The notes under the pieces are model-generated. The model was given only the letters and a program-made list of their open reading frames with translations. It ran no database searches and was not told where the DNA came from. Of a stretch of DNA of 64,000 bases, positions 48,501 to 62,668 are shown piece by piece. The translations under genes were made by a program, and so were the position numbers. The DNA lies in assembly GCA_905250025.1 (NCBI GenBank), contig CAJNOJ010000062.1:124001-188000 (forward strand), read 5' to 3'. This DNA is from Adineta ricciae. Its lineage: Eukaryota; Rotifera; Eurotatoria; Adinetida; Adinetidae. Each line of letters starts with the position of its first letter. The stretch's first letter is position 1.

Positions 48501-49816
48501 ATACATCCGATAATCTCGATCATCTAATTGAACCGGTCGATGAACCACCAAAGAAGATTCTCGAGAAGAATTTTCTCCATTATCAACAAATCTATCAAGA
48601 TAGTCAGAAGAAAACAACACCGCAAGAACAGTATTCACCGATTCCATCCGTGAAATTAAAACTCAATTCAATTTATCCGAAACCGAAGAAGAAACGCAAG
48701 ATATCACCATCGCCAACGGCGTCACCTGCACCGGAATCAGAGCCGACACCGACACCAGCACCGGCACCTGTTCTTGTGTGTGAGAATGTTCGACCGTCAT
48801 TAAAAATTAAAATTCGGACCAAACTACCATCACCACCATCTCTGTCGAAAGAAGAAGAAGAAGAACCACCTCCTCCTCCACCGGCAGTGAAGATCAAAAT
48901 TCGTAAACCAATTAAAAAGCCAAAACGAAAGAAATCTTCTATAGATGATCAGTTAGATCGCGAAGCTAAGTTGTCATTAAAAACTGAATACGCTGGTTTA
49001 ACACGTTTTGAGCAACCTCTAGCTCAGTTGTATCGTACCCAATCGTCGCCAGATACTCGTGTGCCACCCACACCTGGAGAGAATGAAGATATACCACTTT
49101 TGCCCAACAAACAAGATACACCGCCAACGAATGAATTCAAATCAGTAAACTCAACCACACCACCCGAAAATCAAATGAAGAAAATGGCGCATTTACTCAA
49201 CTATGATGATGAACCGCTGAATAACAATACATTTATCACTCCACCACCGGAAATAGATACACATGCTCACCATCACCACCACTACCAACAGCAGCAGCAG
49301 CAGCAGCAGCGGAAAGCTTCGAATGATATCGAACAACAAAGTCCAAAAAAGATGAAAAAATCGAAACAATCTTCTTTTCATAGCAAAGAATACTATTCAA
49401 CATCAAGGAAAAGCGAGCATTTACCACAACCACCAGCTCCACCTCCACCCATCCATCATATGGATCCATATGCTCAACCATATCATCATTTCGATACACG
49501 AACAGCTCCTTTTTTTAACTTTCCTTTTCCAAATCCATTTATGAACCCACATGCAGCAGCACCGCCGCCGCCGCCACCACCCTCGAATCATTTTCATCAT
49601 AATTCAATGAAATATCATTATCCAACTCATAGTTATCCAGCACATCATCATCAACAACAATTTCCTTATCATCCACATTTACAACGGCAACAACAGTACA
49701 ACAATACTAATTATATGTGTAAGCTGAATTCGTCTTAATCCTAAAACGGTCCATCGTAACATTTGTCTTTCTTTCTCACTTTAGCTTCTCGTAATCATCA
49801 CCCATTCAACAGGTAG
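45582..49816 (+). CDS. Long Ser/Pro/Thr/Gln-rich putative nuclear protein, copy B (5' part missing)
   Basis: Exons 45582-45672 (starts mid-exon, no start codon), 46243-47435, 47494-49718 and 49785-49816 (stop TAG 49814-49816). It corresponds to the gene at 27200-32304 but lacks its first two exons and most of the third, including the leucine-zipper segment. Against copy A the two long exons are 12 and 9 bases shorter. The changes fall in Ser, Pro, Glu and Gln runs and in an NPLSPT repeat, all in frame. The islands EEDMRFVEMNFDENTFLK and ARHIEPSQVATYESVKYQ are unchanged. Constraint on both copies argues that each is, or was recently, a working allele or gene. Confidence 0.72.
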
Positions 49817-51418
49817 CACCATTCGATTTTGTGACTTGCAACACAAAATCGTCATCTTGACAATCGATATGCGCAGATACTTTCTAGTGTACGTCTGTTC
49901 CAGTGACTTCTATTTGAATACATGTTTTCTCTCTTATTCCTCTTGTTTTCTTTGATATGTCTAATGTATTAATGACCTTTGTCAATAGCCCAAATGAACT
50001 CGAAATAATTGTGTGTTATTCAACTTTGCATTTTCTTGCTGTTGTTGTTGTTGTTGTTGTTTGTTTTCTTCGAAATGTAATATTAGTGAGTGAGGAATGT
50101 AATCTTTCTTTTGTTTATCTATTTGGTATTAATTCGTTCATTCATTACAGAAGTATTGTACGTTTTTCTCTTTTTTTTCGTATTTCAAAAACAACGATGA
50201 CAATTTCTTTTCCTTCTTCTCTGTACAGTTGAGATATTCTTTCTCTGCCTGTCTCTTTCGTTCGTTATTTATATCACTGTCATATATTTAATAAAACAAC
50301 AAATAATGCGACGTGTGTATAGAATATACACACGTGTACTACAAAGTATTTCTGATCTTTATTCTCTCACTCGAATGTATCTTTTTAGTCTTGCTTTGAA
50401 AAATCAGAAAAACGTTTCTATACTAGTCCTTTTGTTTTCGTATGTCACTTTTTTTTTCTTCGCTGTTCCATTGTATACATAATTACAGATTTGTATGTGT
50501 GTGTTTTCTCTCGTTTCAATTTTCCTTTCAATGTACATTCGACAGTGCCTATTGTTTAATGTAATAATAGACTAGCTGTTTGTTTGAAAGATGAATCTCA
50601 GTATGTAATCAAATAATTTACTGACGATGATGATGACGACGACGATGATGATGATGATGATGACATAGAACTTCCTGCAAACGAGTTGTCTGTATTCTTA
50701 TCTCTGTACAAAACAACCATTGTTTTTTCTTTTCTGATCATAATTATGTTTGTATTTTGTTCTTTTTCTTTTTCATAGAAATTCTTTTGTTTTTGTTTGT
50801 TTTTCCTCTCTTGTTTGGTCGATCTATGCGCGCACGTGTGAGTTTGCACTAAGCCGTTGAGCTCAAAAATAAAAATCTCAATTTGGACAAATCAATAGAA
50901 GATTGATTTCTTTTCAGATCAAATCATACGACTGTCTATATAGAGTTGAGTGCGTTCTTTTCGGATTTCCTGATGTTCATCCCCTTGGAATTTCTTCTTA
51001 ATTCATAAATCCAAAGAGAATATTGTTTCATATTCTCATCAAACCGTGCTATGAGACAACTGTATTCGAAGTACTAGTCGCTTAATCATCGACTGGTATT
51101 CAAGAAAAATCTTCTTCGGTTCAATTCATTCGATCTATTGTCCGAAGTTCTTGGAAGAGAAAGAGCTGCGAAAAAGATTTACGCTAGTCAACTAGATCTA
51201 ATTTGGTTTCATGCTTTATTGTATCCTATCTCTTCCTATAGAAATCACTTCGTCGTATCGGTGGAAACGATTTGAATGATTAAATAATATCAACACCAAA
51301 AGCAATGAAAACGTTGATTTATTCAAGAGCAAAATGAGAGAAAAAGAAAGAAAGAAAGCGAAGCAAAAGGCAACAGCGACAACCATGATATGTGACTAGA
51401 CGTTAGTTAGACGAGATC
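49817..51418. other. 3' region between convergent genes, copy B
   Basis: Counterpart of 32305-33899. It keeps the (GTT)n run (about 50040-50070) and the GAC/GAT run (about 50625-50662), both with altered repeat numbers. No gene seen. Confidence 0.6.
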
Positions 51419-53637
51419 TCAAATCAGTCGTGACAATGAAATCGTCAGCGAGAGGAGAAACAGAAAAGTGTAAGAATTGATCCTTGATGAAGTTGAATAT
51501 TTTTCATGAGTTAATAACGATGAGGGACCATGAATAACACATCGTTCTAAGTTATAAAATGAATGAAACGGAATACACAATGAGCAAGGCAAAACTTACC
51601 AAATTCTTCTAATAGTACAGGCACGTAATGTTCCCAGAATGCACAATAATCAGCACGATGAGCAACACCGGTCGATTTGTTCAACGTATCAAGTATAATG
51701 TGTGCACGTACAGGGTAGTTATAATTTGGCCAATCACGAGTAACAACACTCGAATCACCATTAGGATTTCTAGTATTTCCAAAGGAATTGTCAAAGCTGA
51801 ATTGTTCAATAAATCTTACCCATATTTGGAAAAGTTTGACCAGTAGCCCATTATTCTTCTTGCTAGTTGGATTTCCTCCTGTCTATATAATTTACTATCA
51901 GTTGCATTGAGAGGTTCGCCAAAGACAAACATAATCTCATCGCTAAGAAAAGCAGTATGTTAACAGTTGCACTTCAAAAGCATTTGTCCTACCCGTGCAT
52001 GACACCTGTCCATGCATGCCAATCGCTTGTTGATGGTCGGGCGACGAAGTGATAGAAGTAAACTGACATATTCTGTGTCGCGTAAGCATTCGCCACAGCC
52101 ACAGTTGGACATGTAAAATGTGCATCGCCAACGGCGTAACTCAAGATAACTGCGTTTCGTACATTGTTGGACCAATCAGCCCAATCTGTGTATTTTTGAA
52201 TTAACGATTGGTAGATGATTCGAGGCGTTTTGTATGGATAAGACGGGATATAATTGTAATAGAGTTCGAGGTGTTTAATAAATGTAGCATAGCTTACGTC
52301 TGGCATGGCATTTCCGGGAGTTTTATCATTTCCTTGAGCATAGACCATAAAATACGAACCTTCGTCACGATTGGCGCCTAGTAAAAGTGGGCATTTCTAC
52401 ATACAGAGTGAACAATGGTTTACAAGATAGTAAAACGAGAGCTGGATTCATACTTTAAAGTTTCCTGTTTTCAACATCTTTATTGGATTTTGTGGCAAAA
52501 ACGTTCCGTCGATGACTGGCATCAACATAAAGAACATTGGACCACCGTCTTGAATTGTATATTCTGCATTTGTTATGTAAGCATAGTGTTCTTCATCAAG
52601 AACTGGATAATTCAATGCACACTCAAACATAACGTCGATATCGTCGACATGAGAGCCACGTTTGCAAACTTCAGGTATTTTCTCTCGTTCATCTCGATGC
52701 TGTTCGTTAGACAGGCGCTTGGTGACCAGAGAATAGAACTCATTCAGATATTTCTGTGAACGTCGATGACCTTCTTCAGCTGTTATATATGCCCAGTTAC
52801 AAGTAGGCCCTCCACTTTGTAGAATAGCACTGGTGAATAGCGATCGACTACGTGGTGATAATAAATGAAAACCAACGGATACAGCACCAGCTGATTCACC
52901 ATAGAGAGTTATTCGTTGGCTATCACCATCAAAGAAACCAATATTGTGATGAATCCATTCTAAGGCAAGAGCTTGATCATAGAGACCCTGATTTCCTAAA
53001 AGATAGAAGACATCATATGCATGAGATCGTTTGTTTGAGCAACAATTTGCCGCTTACCAGGCGCGTCCGGTCGATCAAGAAACAAAAAACCAAAACTCTG
53101 TAAACGATACTGCATCGAAGCAACAATAATATTATTCGTCGCTGCCAAAATTCGTCCATCATAAAGATCTAACGCACTTGAACCCGTGACAAATGCTCCG
53201 CCGTAAATCCACACTAATACAGCTAAAGATTCACTTGTTTCAGTATCACTCACTGGTACCCAAATGTTTAAATACAAGCAATCTTCACTACAGTTCGTGC
53301 TCGGCGACCAGATTTTCTCTGCTTCGAGATTGTAAACGATCTGTTCAGTTTGCCAACAAGTAGCCGGAAATTGTGTCGTATTGAGAATGCCCGGCCATGG
53401 ATCAACACGTTCGGGAGCTCGAAAACGACGTTTACCAATAGGTGGCTTAGCGAAAGGAATACCAAGCCACGCGCGAACATGATGAAGGCGTGGAGAATCA
53501 GCAGTACGAAAATATGAATCGATTCCTCGAACGCGGCCAGAATTTGTCGAACGAACAAGTGGATCAGAGGACGATGTCGAGGACAAGGACAGGTTAAAAA
53601 TCAACATAATGAAAATGTGTTTTAGTCGAATAAGCAT
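51419..53637 (-). CDS. Cholinesterase-like serine esterase with a probable GPI-anchor tail, copy B
   Basis: ATG 53635-53637, stop TGA 51419-51421; same exon plan as the copy at 33900-36117. The signal peptide differs slightly (MLIRLKHIFIMLIF). All catalytic landmarks are kept: IYGGAF, GESAG, DEGSYF and MHGDEI, plus the choline-site Trp and the hydrophobic C-terminal tail. Substitutions seen include FFGGDS to FFDGDS before the nucleophile and EEGRRRS to EEGHRRS after it. I found no frameshift or internal stop when reading the spliced frame through the second exon. Confidence 0.87.
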
Positions 53638-56289
53638 GGTTGCCAATAATAGCTATCATATCTTCATTCGACGTTCGTCGTTGAAACATTCGACAGCGTA
53701 TCATTGAATGACAATTGCATCGACGCTTAGCTTTAATGTAATATAAGTAGGAATAGGCAATGATAACGATAATGCAATAGGACGGTTGAGCTAATATTAA
53801 TAGAATAATGCGATTAAAGAGTAATGTAGTTGTTGCTGTTAGCGTTTGTTGTTTTCTTAGTGAGAAGACATGAATACAACAACACTTGTTATACATTGAT
53901 ACAGAAGTTGCCAGGAAAACATTGACAATCGTGTCGTGATATCAACAAATAGATGAAATAACAGAGGAAATTAGTTTGTTTAGCGTGTGTGTGTTTAATA
54001 CGTTTTAGAGGAATCTTTTGTCGATGATGACGCTAATCAAGGTTGACAAGAAATCTAGATAGACGAGCGAGAGAGAGGGAGAAAAGAAAATTTTTCTATG
54101 CAATTGACTTGTTGATTCCTATCAATTATTCCACATACCTGAGCTTTTGAAAAAGTTGCTGGAAATACTTAGAATATCGATGAATTTAGTCTGCTGATAA
54201 AGAGTATCCGAGAAAAGAGAGAGAGAGAGGGAGAGTCAATGTTGTAAGGGCAGCGATAGAAGCAACAATAGCTACAACAAGAACGGATGAAGAAAAACGG
54301 AATTGAATAAGAGTGGCTCTTTCCGCTTTGGGTAAGAGCAAATAACAAGAGACTTCGTTTCTTATTCTCTATCTTCTTTCTTTAACCATCCATACTTATA
54401 TTCAATTAAGCACCTAGATATCTACATTCACATTAGAACGTTATAATTTGTAAGACAAAAAGATGACAAGTCTTTGATACAACCTCAAAAGATGATCTTC
54501 TTTGAAATCACTCCATCATTACTAGCCGCTCCTATTGAATACTTTGTCTTTTGTCTCGTTGCTTCTCCTCTTCTCTTTCCTAGTGACAATTTCGAGTCTT
54601 TCTTTCTTCTTCTTCTTCTTCTTCCCCCCTTACAGTCATGCAGATCGACTCGTTATTGTTGATGATGATATTTCCTTTTCGGAGAAGAGATTTCTCTTTC
54701 TCTCACTCATTTTTTTCTATCATCGTCTTTCTTTTCTAGTTGATTGCATTTTTGCTTCGTTTCTTATACGATTTCTTCTTATGAGCTGGCGTGCCTTTCA
54801 CTACTCGACTCGTCCCCCCTCTATCTACTATTATTGAAAAAAGAAACACAAGAAGATTTCATCTTGTCTCTCTGCTCACTGTTGATCGTCAGATATACTT
54901 TGAAACAAATGAAAGATCGAATGCGCACGCAACTGAAATAAATCCTAACTCATCGTTGCGACTGAACACATTGTGATTAGGAAACACTGTTTGACATCTT
55001 GCCGAAATAGAAGTATAGACAACTATTTATTAGAAGAAAAACCGGTAGAGTCTCTGTAAAAGTAGGAGAGAGGAAAAGAGTGTTGCTGGTCTTCAGTGCC
55101 GCAGGGGTTCCAACGGACGACATCGGCAAACACGCATCCGGCAAGAGAACTATTTATTATATGTATGTTAACGAAGCGACGATGATGGCCCGAAAGAAAT
55201 TATGCTTTCTATACCCTTGAAATAAACCTAATTGATTCAAGGTTCATTTTATTCAAAAACTAAATAGAATAGCTGAGACGGTATTGACATTGTGTAGTCG
55301 CTGATCGCGCCTTGTCGTAAGTGATGATAGTTTGTTTTTCTTTGCCTCTGAGAAGAGAACCTTATGCATATTAATGAGCTTTTTTTTATTAAATATCGTT
55401 GATAAATTGGCATTGACTTTTCTTCTTTTCAAGAAAAATAGAATTCGTCGATCTTATTAAATAATCTTGATAATCAATATGCTCTTTAATACAACGTGAT
55501 ACTTTTCCAACTCCCCGTAGACTGACGAGTGCTTTCAAAAAAGCTGTCTGAAGCAATCTTTTATTCGAATTCCCTGTTCCCATATACTTAGAACTTGGAC
55601 AGTGTGATAGCAAATTTTCATTTCGAAGTATGTGTTAATTTAATCAGTAGGAGAAGAAAAGAATCTGCTATAATAAGAAGAAAAAAAGAAAAATTGCAGT
55701 CTGAACTTTTTATATTTGTTATACCTCTTAGTGATGGTAAATAGAACGATGTCTGGAACACCTTCGTATGTTTATCTATGCAATAGTTTGATCAACAAGT
55801 GAAAGCATTGATCAATATTACATCAAGAATTTCTCGTGTTTTCATAGATAAATACGCTTTCATGCTGTGTGAGAGAAGCGAATTGCTGAATGTTCAAAGA
55901 TAGATCGAAGCGATGCGTATGACATTGATGTCTTTTAATTTCCGGACTAATGGAAACACTTGACGGATGAATTCGTAGATCAAGAGAAGATCTCATCCTC
56001 AAAATTGCTCATTCGACCATCTACAGAATATCCTTATATAATCAAATCAGTTATTATTACTATCATCTTCGAGATTGACGTTCCTTTTCAATTCTTAGTC
56101 CGCTTCGATAGCCAGCTCATATTTTGACACGATTTTCAATCCAAAAGATAATTCAAACGAAATGTGATGCGTCTGTTGGTAGAGATCTCGATGTTACCAA
56201 CTCTGGTCCTGGACACAGAAAGCCGTCACTATTAAAAAAATATCCGTTTTTATTCATTTTGAATTATAGAATTGAAAGCATCTTTCGAT
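53638..56289. other. Intergenic region, copy B, no gene seen
   Basis: Counterpart of 36118-38791. The GT run is shorter, the GA run is moved and interrupted, and the C-rich run (near 54812) is reduced. It contains the conserved 167-base block at 55886-56052. Confidence 0.6.
55886..56052. other. 167-base noncoding block identical between the two repeat copies (copy B)
   Basis: Identical to 38390-38556, about 240 bases past the copy-B permease stop. See that entry for the possible explanations. Confidence 0.5.
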
Positions 56290-58171
56290 TCAAAATCTTG
56301 TAGTGATTACACCGGGTGAATACTCTACATTCGTTTCGTCGACAGGCAATGTTTTCTCCGTCAATAGATCAGTTCTTTTAGGGCCAACGAACCAATGACG
56401 AGCTGAAATTAGCCAGTAACTTGCCGCCAACACGAATATTCCAGCGACGATCACCACGGTATAATTCATATTGTCCGCTGTCACAGGATATGTTGTTGGA
56501 AAGAACATGAATATTGATGTGATCATTAACCATATTGAGGAAATAATACCAATCGGTAGACCGAATCGACCTAGATTGAATTCTCCTAATGGGAAGGCTT
56601 TTCGAGCTGCTGTACAACGGAGAAAGATGGGAATAAGATAAGATATTTGAAAGCCAAGTGTGGCTATGGCAATGATATCTGTGAAGGCTGTTGTGGAGGC
56701 TAATTGTAATAGGAGAAGAAGACTGTCAATAACAAACACGAAGACGATGTTGGCCAATGGTGTTTGCGTTCGTTGGTAGATCCAGCGCAAGTACGATGAA
56801 AATGGGAAGACACCATCACGAGCCATTGCAAATCTGTAGAGAAATCGAAAGGAGAGTACTATTTGTATCACATGATTACAAAGTTTCGCGTACCCAATTC
56901 GACTTGTGACTGTAATTGAAGACATGCCAGCGAAATAAAGATTGAGAATAAGAAGAATGGTCAATGCCATTGCACCACGGCCAGGTGCGGCGAGTTGATA
57001 TGTTGAAACGACTAAACTCATAGTCTCATTATTGTCACTATAACTCTCAATAAATGCTTCAACGTTGGGTATCGCAAACAGAAGAGCAAGGAGATAGATT
57101 ACGCCTACAACTGCGCTACATACACATGTACCCACAATGCCTTTGGGTGCTAAGTAGAGAAACAATTATGCAAATTGAAGTTAGTCTTTTGTCGTATGTC
57201 CTGAAACGCACCTGCGCGACCGGCACCGCGTGTTTCTTCAGCTAAATGAGCACCGGCTATTAAGAAGATAAAAATATACAACTCTTGCTTTCTAATTCGC
57301 TTCCTCTCATTTGTCCACGTTACCTTCATAACCAGAAAATGAGAATAAGGTTGAAAGTATACTGATACAGCATACATAAGCAAAGGGAAAATTGGTTGCA
57401 TTGTAAGTCGATGTAAAGACGTCATGAGCAGTTGCTCGTTGCGGAGCTAAAGTCAGTAGAACAATAACAATTGCTATGGAAGATGCAATTTGAAAAAAAG
57501 CAGCAAGATTGTTCAACCATCCTTGTCGATCGATGCGAAGTGCATTTTGAGCAGCCCATACAAATGTTATACCAACACCAATCGCTACTTGAATTCCAAT
57601 GCTTAACGAAGGTTGACCGTTGAGCATGATTGCTGAATTGATCATCGTTGCAAAACCTGACGAAAATGCGGCATCAGCTAGCGAAGAGAAAAGACAGTGC
57701 ATATCGATGAATCAAGAAATTTTCAGTTTACCAGCGACATTTCCAGAAAAATTAAACCATCCACAAATGAAAGACGCTACTGGGGCTCGGCGAGCTGATA
57801 TCAACTGACCAGCCCTAGTGAGTAGAAAAACTGTCAGATGAATAAGAGAAACTTGTCATCGTTTACCAATGATAAACTGAACCAGCACTTGGATACACTG
57901 AGCAAATTTCCGCCAGCGAAAGACCAATTAAAATAGTAAATAACGATCCAACAATCCAAGACCATATAGCAACTCCTGATCCTCCGGTATTCAAAGTGAA
58001 GGTAAAACCCAACGAAATCGAAGCCAAAACATTGACAGCAGTGAAACAGAATGCAAATGACATCAATGGTGAAAAACCACGATAAAGTTCCTGGGTATAT
58101 CCCATCTCACGAAGGAGACGAACATCCGAATCCTCTTGCTGATCATGATTTATGTGACCATTTCCAGTCAT
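56290..58171 (-). CDS. APC-superfamily amino-acid/GABA/choline permease, copy B
   Basis: ATG 58169-58171, stop TGA 56290-56292. Same six-exon plan and helices as 38792-40675, with the same signature segments (LREMGYTQELYRGFSPLMSF, AEICSVYPSAGSVYHW, AGAHLAEETRGAGRA, FAMARDGVFPFSSYL). Differences are conservative and cluster at the termini (e.g. RTDLLTEKTLPVDETNVEYS near the C-terminus), as expected for two copies under constraint. The intron sequences differ more than the exons. Confidence 0.87.
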
Positions 58172-59865
58172 CCTTGTTTATATCTAGAACAAATAAACGA
58201 AAAGCTCATTTTCATAGTAAAAATCATCTGTAAGTGATGTTATTCATTTCGCAGAGAAAAACACGCTGTATTCATATGTGACTGACTGTTATGCATCGTC
58301 ACTTTAGGGCGTGTTGTTTGTTTCTCTTTCAACATATCGATGAAAGAAAAATCAGAGGTCTACCCTATCCAAATGTAACGAACTGCTTGATCTTTTCTCT
58401 CTTGGGATAAATATTTCGATCAAATGTTTGAAGTTTATGTACCATCTACGTCTTTGTTCGATATCAGAATGACTAATACGAACAAGAGAAAGAGAAATTT
58501 TTTAAAAATCTATTCACTTTTGACAGAATTCATACGTACAGTGTTTGTTTATACTCGTAAACATTTCCTCTGAAACTTCAATGTATACAAAATTCATGCA
58601 TTGAAGGATGACCTTGCCCATCGAGCATGTTTTTCTCTTTTCTTATAATTGCATCAAAAACAAACATCATGAAACGTATGTGTAACGTGGTGACATTCAC
58701 CTGGAAGCATCATATCGTGACTGAATCGATTTCTGTTCTGTTGAATGTCAAACGGCGCACCTTTCAGCATACTCATCAAGTGAGATTTCTTAACTGAAAT
58801 GTAGAAAACGGTATTTTGTAAATATGAATTATACCCAATCTAATTTTTGATGCAAATTTGTCGTTGTACGAGTTCGAGAAGTCTTTAACAGGCGGAAATT
58901 ATGGATTCATTGTGTTTATATTAGTCCGATGAAACAATATTCTCTAATCATGGTCACTTCTAAGCATTCCTTCATAAAAGTACGCGCGGAGATCTCAGTA
59001 GAAACGCTCTTCTCAGTCTAGATAATTGGATAGACATCCACATATTGAAAACGTATTAGTCTTTGTATGTAGCGTGCTGATAAAAAACTATACTAATATT
59101 TGAGGATAAATTATTGTGTTTCTAGACTTACTATGTCGTTATTATTTTCAACATCCTGAGGGCAACTATTTTAAAGTCACAACATGAGAAATCATATTCT
59201 TTTCTTAGAGTACTCTACCATTAGTTTACTTTGATCTAAGCAGATGACAAAGTTGGGTACTATGAAAAAACATGTAATTCGAGACACTTTTATAGCAAGT
59301 ATGGATATCTTTTCTATGACCAATTCGGTAATAATACTCTAGGATTGTAGCAACTTGTTAGTACTGTTGTGAAAGTCTTTCTCCGAGAGACTGTAATTTT
59401 CCTAAATGATAATTATTTAAAAATTTCCTTGCAATTACGAGTCATTTTTTGTGCATGCTATTCAAGAAGAAGAAGTCATATATGAAAATCATTTCTGAAT
59501 AATTTAGATAGTACGAATGAATACTTCATCGAATTCTCTTGTTGGCACATTTCATTTTTATCTCGGACATGAATCATTTACATTTTTCCTTTGAATATTC
59601 CATTCTTCTATTTATTCCGTGAACAGAATTTCAGTTGACATTCTCAGAAAGTACACTTCTCGTCCAGGTACCACGGTCGCCGATTTACTTCGCTCATGGT
59701 TTAACTCATTCCGTAGGTAGTACCAACTACTATAGAATCACGTACACGTATTATTAACATCTTAGGTGAATAGGAAGTTTTATGTCTGACCTTTGATGTC
59801 TAGATAAAGGATAATGTTTTCTATTTAGTAGAAGCAGATCCATCCGCTGCTGTAACATATTCCTG
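58172..59865. other. Intergenic region between divergent genes, copy B
   Basis: Counterpart of 40676-42370, AT-rich, no gene seen. Divergence from copy A looks higher here than elsewhere in the repeat, which fits unconstrained DNA. Confidence 0.6.
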
Positions 59866-61041
59866 ATGAATCCAGTCGATGACGTTTGTCGTTCATATCC
59901 ATTGGGATATTTTATAAATGATCTCCTAACCAGTCTGTTCAATTTGACTGGAATAACTGTCGCTATTCTTTTCATTCATACAGTTGTTCGTCTTGAACAT
60001 CCCAGTTATTCAATCGCAAATTTAATCGCATGTCAAACATGCTTAGCCATCGGACTCCTAAGTTCAATGATATTCTTCAATAATTGTTATGTTCTATATC
60101 ATGAATTTTTTGATCAACCTGTCAACAACGTGTTTTGTGTTATTCGTGGTCCTGTATTCAGTGTATTTTATATCAACATGTATGCGACGTTATGTTTAAA
60201 AGCGTTCAATCGTCTCCGGTGTGTTGTGTATCGTATTCGTTCGGCGACGAAATCTTGTCGCTCATTGTTTGTGTTAACAAGCATTCAATGGATAGTCGTG
60301 TTAGTTCTTGTTTTGCCACTTGTTATAAGTAATGGAATCGATTATAGCCAACGTTCATATTTATGCACAGTCACAATTCGCAAGCCATGGCAGTTTTTAT
60401 ATCTAAGTACGTACGAATCAAAAAAAGACAAAACTCATTATTTTTCCTGAAATAATTGATTGTCGTCAAACTATATACATGTAGACGAAAAGATTCATCA
60501 TCTTGTCCTTGACTTGTTTGTCCTATCATCAATAACATTCAATGTTGACAAGTCCAATGTCATCAATTGATTTCTTTTTATTTTAGTGATTATCTATTAC
60601 ATTTCGATTGTTTTTATCACAAGTGCTTATATTTACATTCTCTACTATGTTCTACATCTTCCCCTGTTAGAACAGTATCGTCGACAACGACAAACGAAAC
60701 TTCTTCGACGAATTCTTATCCTTCTTTTCATGTTAACTCTACCCGGAATAGTCTATCTCATCCTGTTGACCTATTGGATTATTTTCAAATCTATTCCATC
60801 GTCGTCATTGAAAATCTGTACGCTAATCGATAGTATGGCGTATGCCGGCGCAGTGGCGACAATATTCATTTCCAACAGTCGTCTATGCCGTTTGTATTGT
60901 ATGAAACGTCAAGAAACATTCGATCCAGTTCGTCAGCGACAATTGGATTTGATTGTTTTACAACAACCTCGAAGAAAAGTGACGATTATTCAAACATCTT
61001 TCACCTTAGAAAAACTACCGATTAATATTCAAAGAAAATAA
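59866..61041 (+). CDS. Seven-transmembrane receptor, orphan, copy B
   Basis: Exons 59866-60406 and 60587-61041, with lengths identical to copy A (541 and 455 bases, intron 180). Start MNPVDDVCRSYPLGYF, and FNR after TM3 as in copy A. Substitutions are scattered, many in the first 25 residues and the extracellular loops; the helices and the basic C-terminus are conserved. Stop TAA 61039-61041. Confidence 0.82.
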
Positions 61042-62668
61042 ACGACTGCTTCTTTGTCTTTTGTGTTCATTGACTTGCTCATACGCACATGTGTCAGAAT
61101 ACATAAATCAAATACCTGAATGTGTCATTGTAGTCGGATCTGACATGATTTCTTCATGAGTTAATTAATAATTAGAGATGAATGTGTTTGACATGTGAAC
61201 GCAAGGTTAGATAAGCAACTGTTAAGGTAGACTTTTTTGCTTGATCACGCTCGTTTATTCTTCTTGAAGGTGAAATATATCAAGTTGATTATCTTTCGCT
61301 ATTTGTTGTTGTTTTCTCTCGATTAGTCGCTTTATTATATCGGACAGAATTACTATCTAGGTTATATATATATAATCAACAGATGTTCAATTCCAAGGAC
61401 AAAACGTTTCTCTTTCTCTTTCTCCTTGCTACACAGATTATCTATAAACAAAATAGAGATATGAAAAAGACGCATATTTTTCTTGGATAATGTTATTCGA
61501 AGATGGAAAGCTGATTCGACTGGAAGTCTGGCGGAAAAAGAACAAACACAAATCATTTTTCATACGCTTCCGAGATGCTCTCTTTTGACAGGTGATAATA
61601 TATATCTGTTTATACATATGAAGGCAAAGAGTAGAGCAAAAAAAAAGACTTTTTCAACATTTTTCCCGTGTCTCTTGCTACTGGTAATGTTTTCGTGACC
61701 ATGTGTATGTACGACGACAGGCGTTTGCGCGTCTGTGTATCCTTGGTCGCACGCTTTGCATAGATCGAAGATTCTTCGCCTTCTTTTCTTTCTCGTTCGC
61801 CTGTATTACTTTGGTACATCAACATAAGAAGTAACAACTCTTCTTCTTCTTCTTCTTCTCTTTCTGGTTCTTTTTTTGTCATTTTTCCTTGGCACTTTTC
61901 ATCGTCAATTGTCGTATGAGCAAAGCCAATCAGCAACAGAAGGTCTTCTCCTTCATCGCTATACATAGACAACGAGAGACAGACGCTTCTGCTCGTTTTT
62001 TCTCTCTCAATATGTTGTTTTGTTTATGTATAACTCTCCGTTTTCTTTCTTTTTCTTCTTGGTCTTTCGTACATCGGCAAATCCCTGTCTGCACTTTACT
62101 TAATATCACTATGCTTCATTCATAATATCATGATGCTAGTAATAATATTTGCGAGTAGTGACGATAATGATGACAACAATTGACTTCGTCAAGTTGTGGT
62201 TAAGTACGTGCGAAAGAGTCACTTCGTTTCGTTTCTTTTTTCTTCTCTTCGTGTCGCAGTGGTTGACAATAAACACGTAAATGAAATGAAAAGAAACATA
62301 GAGAGAAGTATGAATAGTGTAGCGAAAAATGAAACATGAATTGATTGACGAGCTTAAAGGAAAAGGTCATAATATGTTTCTTTTTCTCTCTCTCTCCTTT
62401 TCATTTCTTTATTAAGTACGTTTTCCGCGTCGCATATACTGAATTCAAGGGAGAGCAGAACAACAAATCTGATTGAAAAACTTTTTCGAGCTTCTTTTCA
62501 AATGAAACGAAAGTATTTCGGATGCATTATTTTCGCGTGTTTTTTTTCTTCTTTTGCCCTTTCGTGACAAGCGCATTTCGCCAGCAGATTTCTTGGCAAA
62601 TATACTTTGTATATAGGATTTCAGAGGATCATCATCGACACCTGTGATGCTCGTCGTCGTCCTCGGCG
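61042..62668. other. Intergenic/5' region, copy B, no gene seen
   Basis: Counterpart of 43547-45161 with TC-rich and TTC runs (expanded near 61836-61860). No gene seen. Confidence 0.55.

Noticed and set aside
45162..49816. A fusion gene across the n, joining the Ser/Thr-rich exon to copy B of the nuclear-protein gene
   Set aside because: The frame meets TGA immediately after the n, and the junction looks like a scaffold join.
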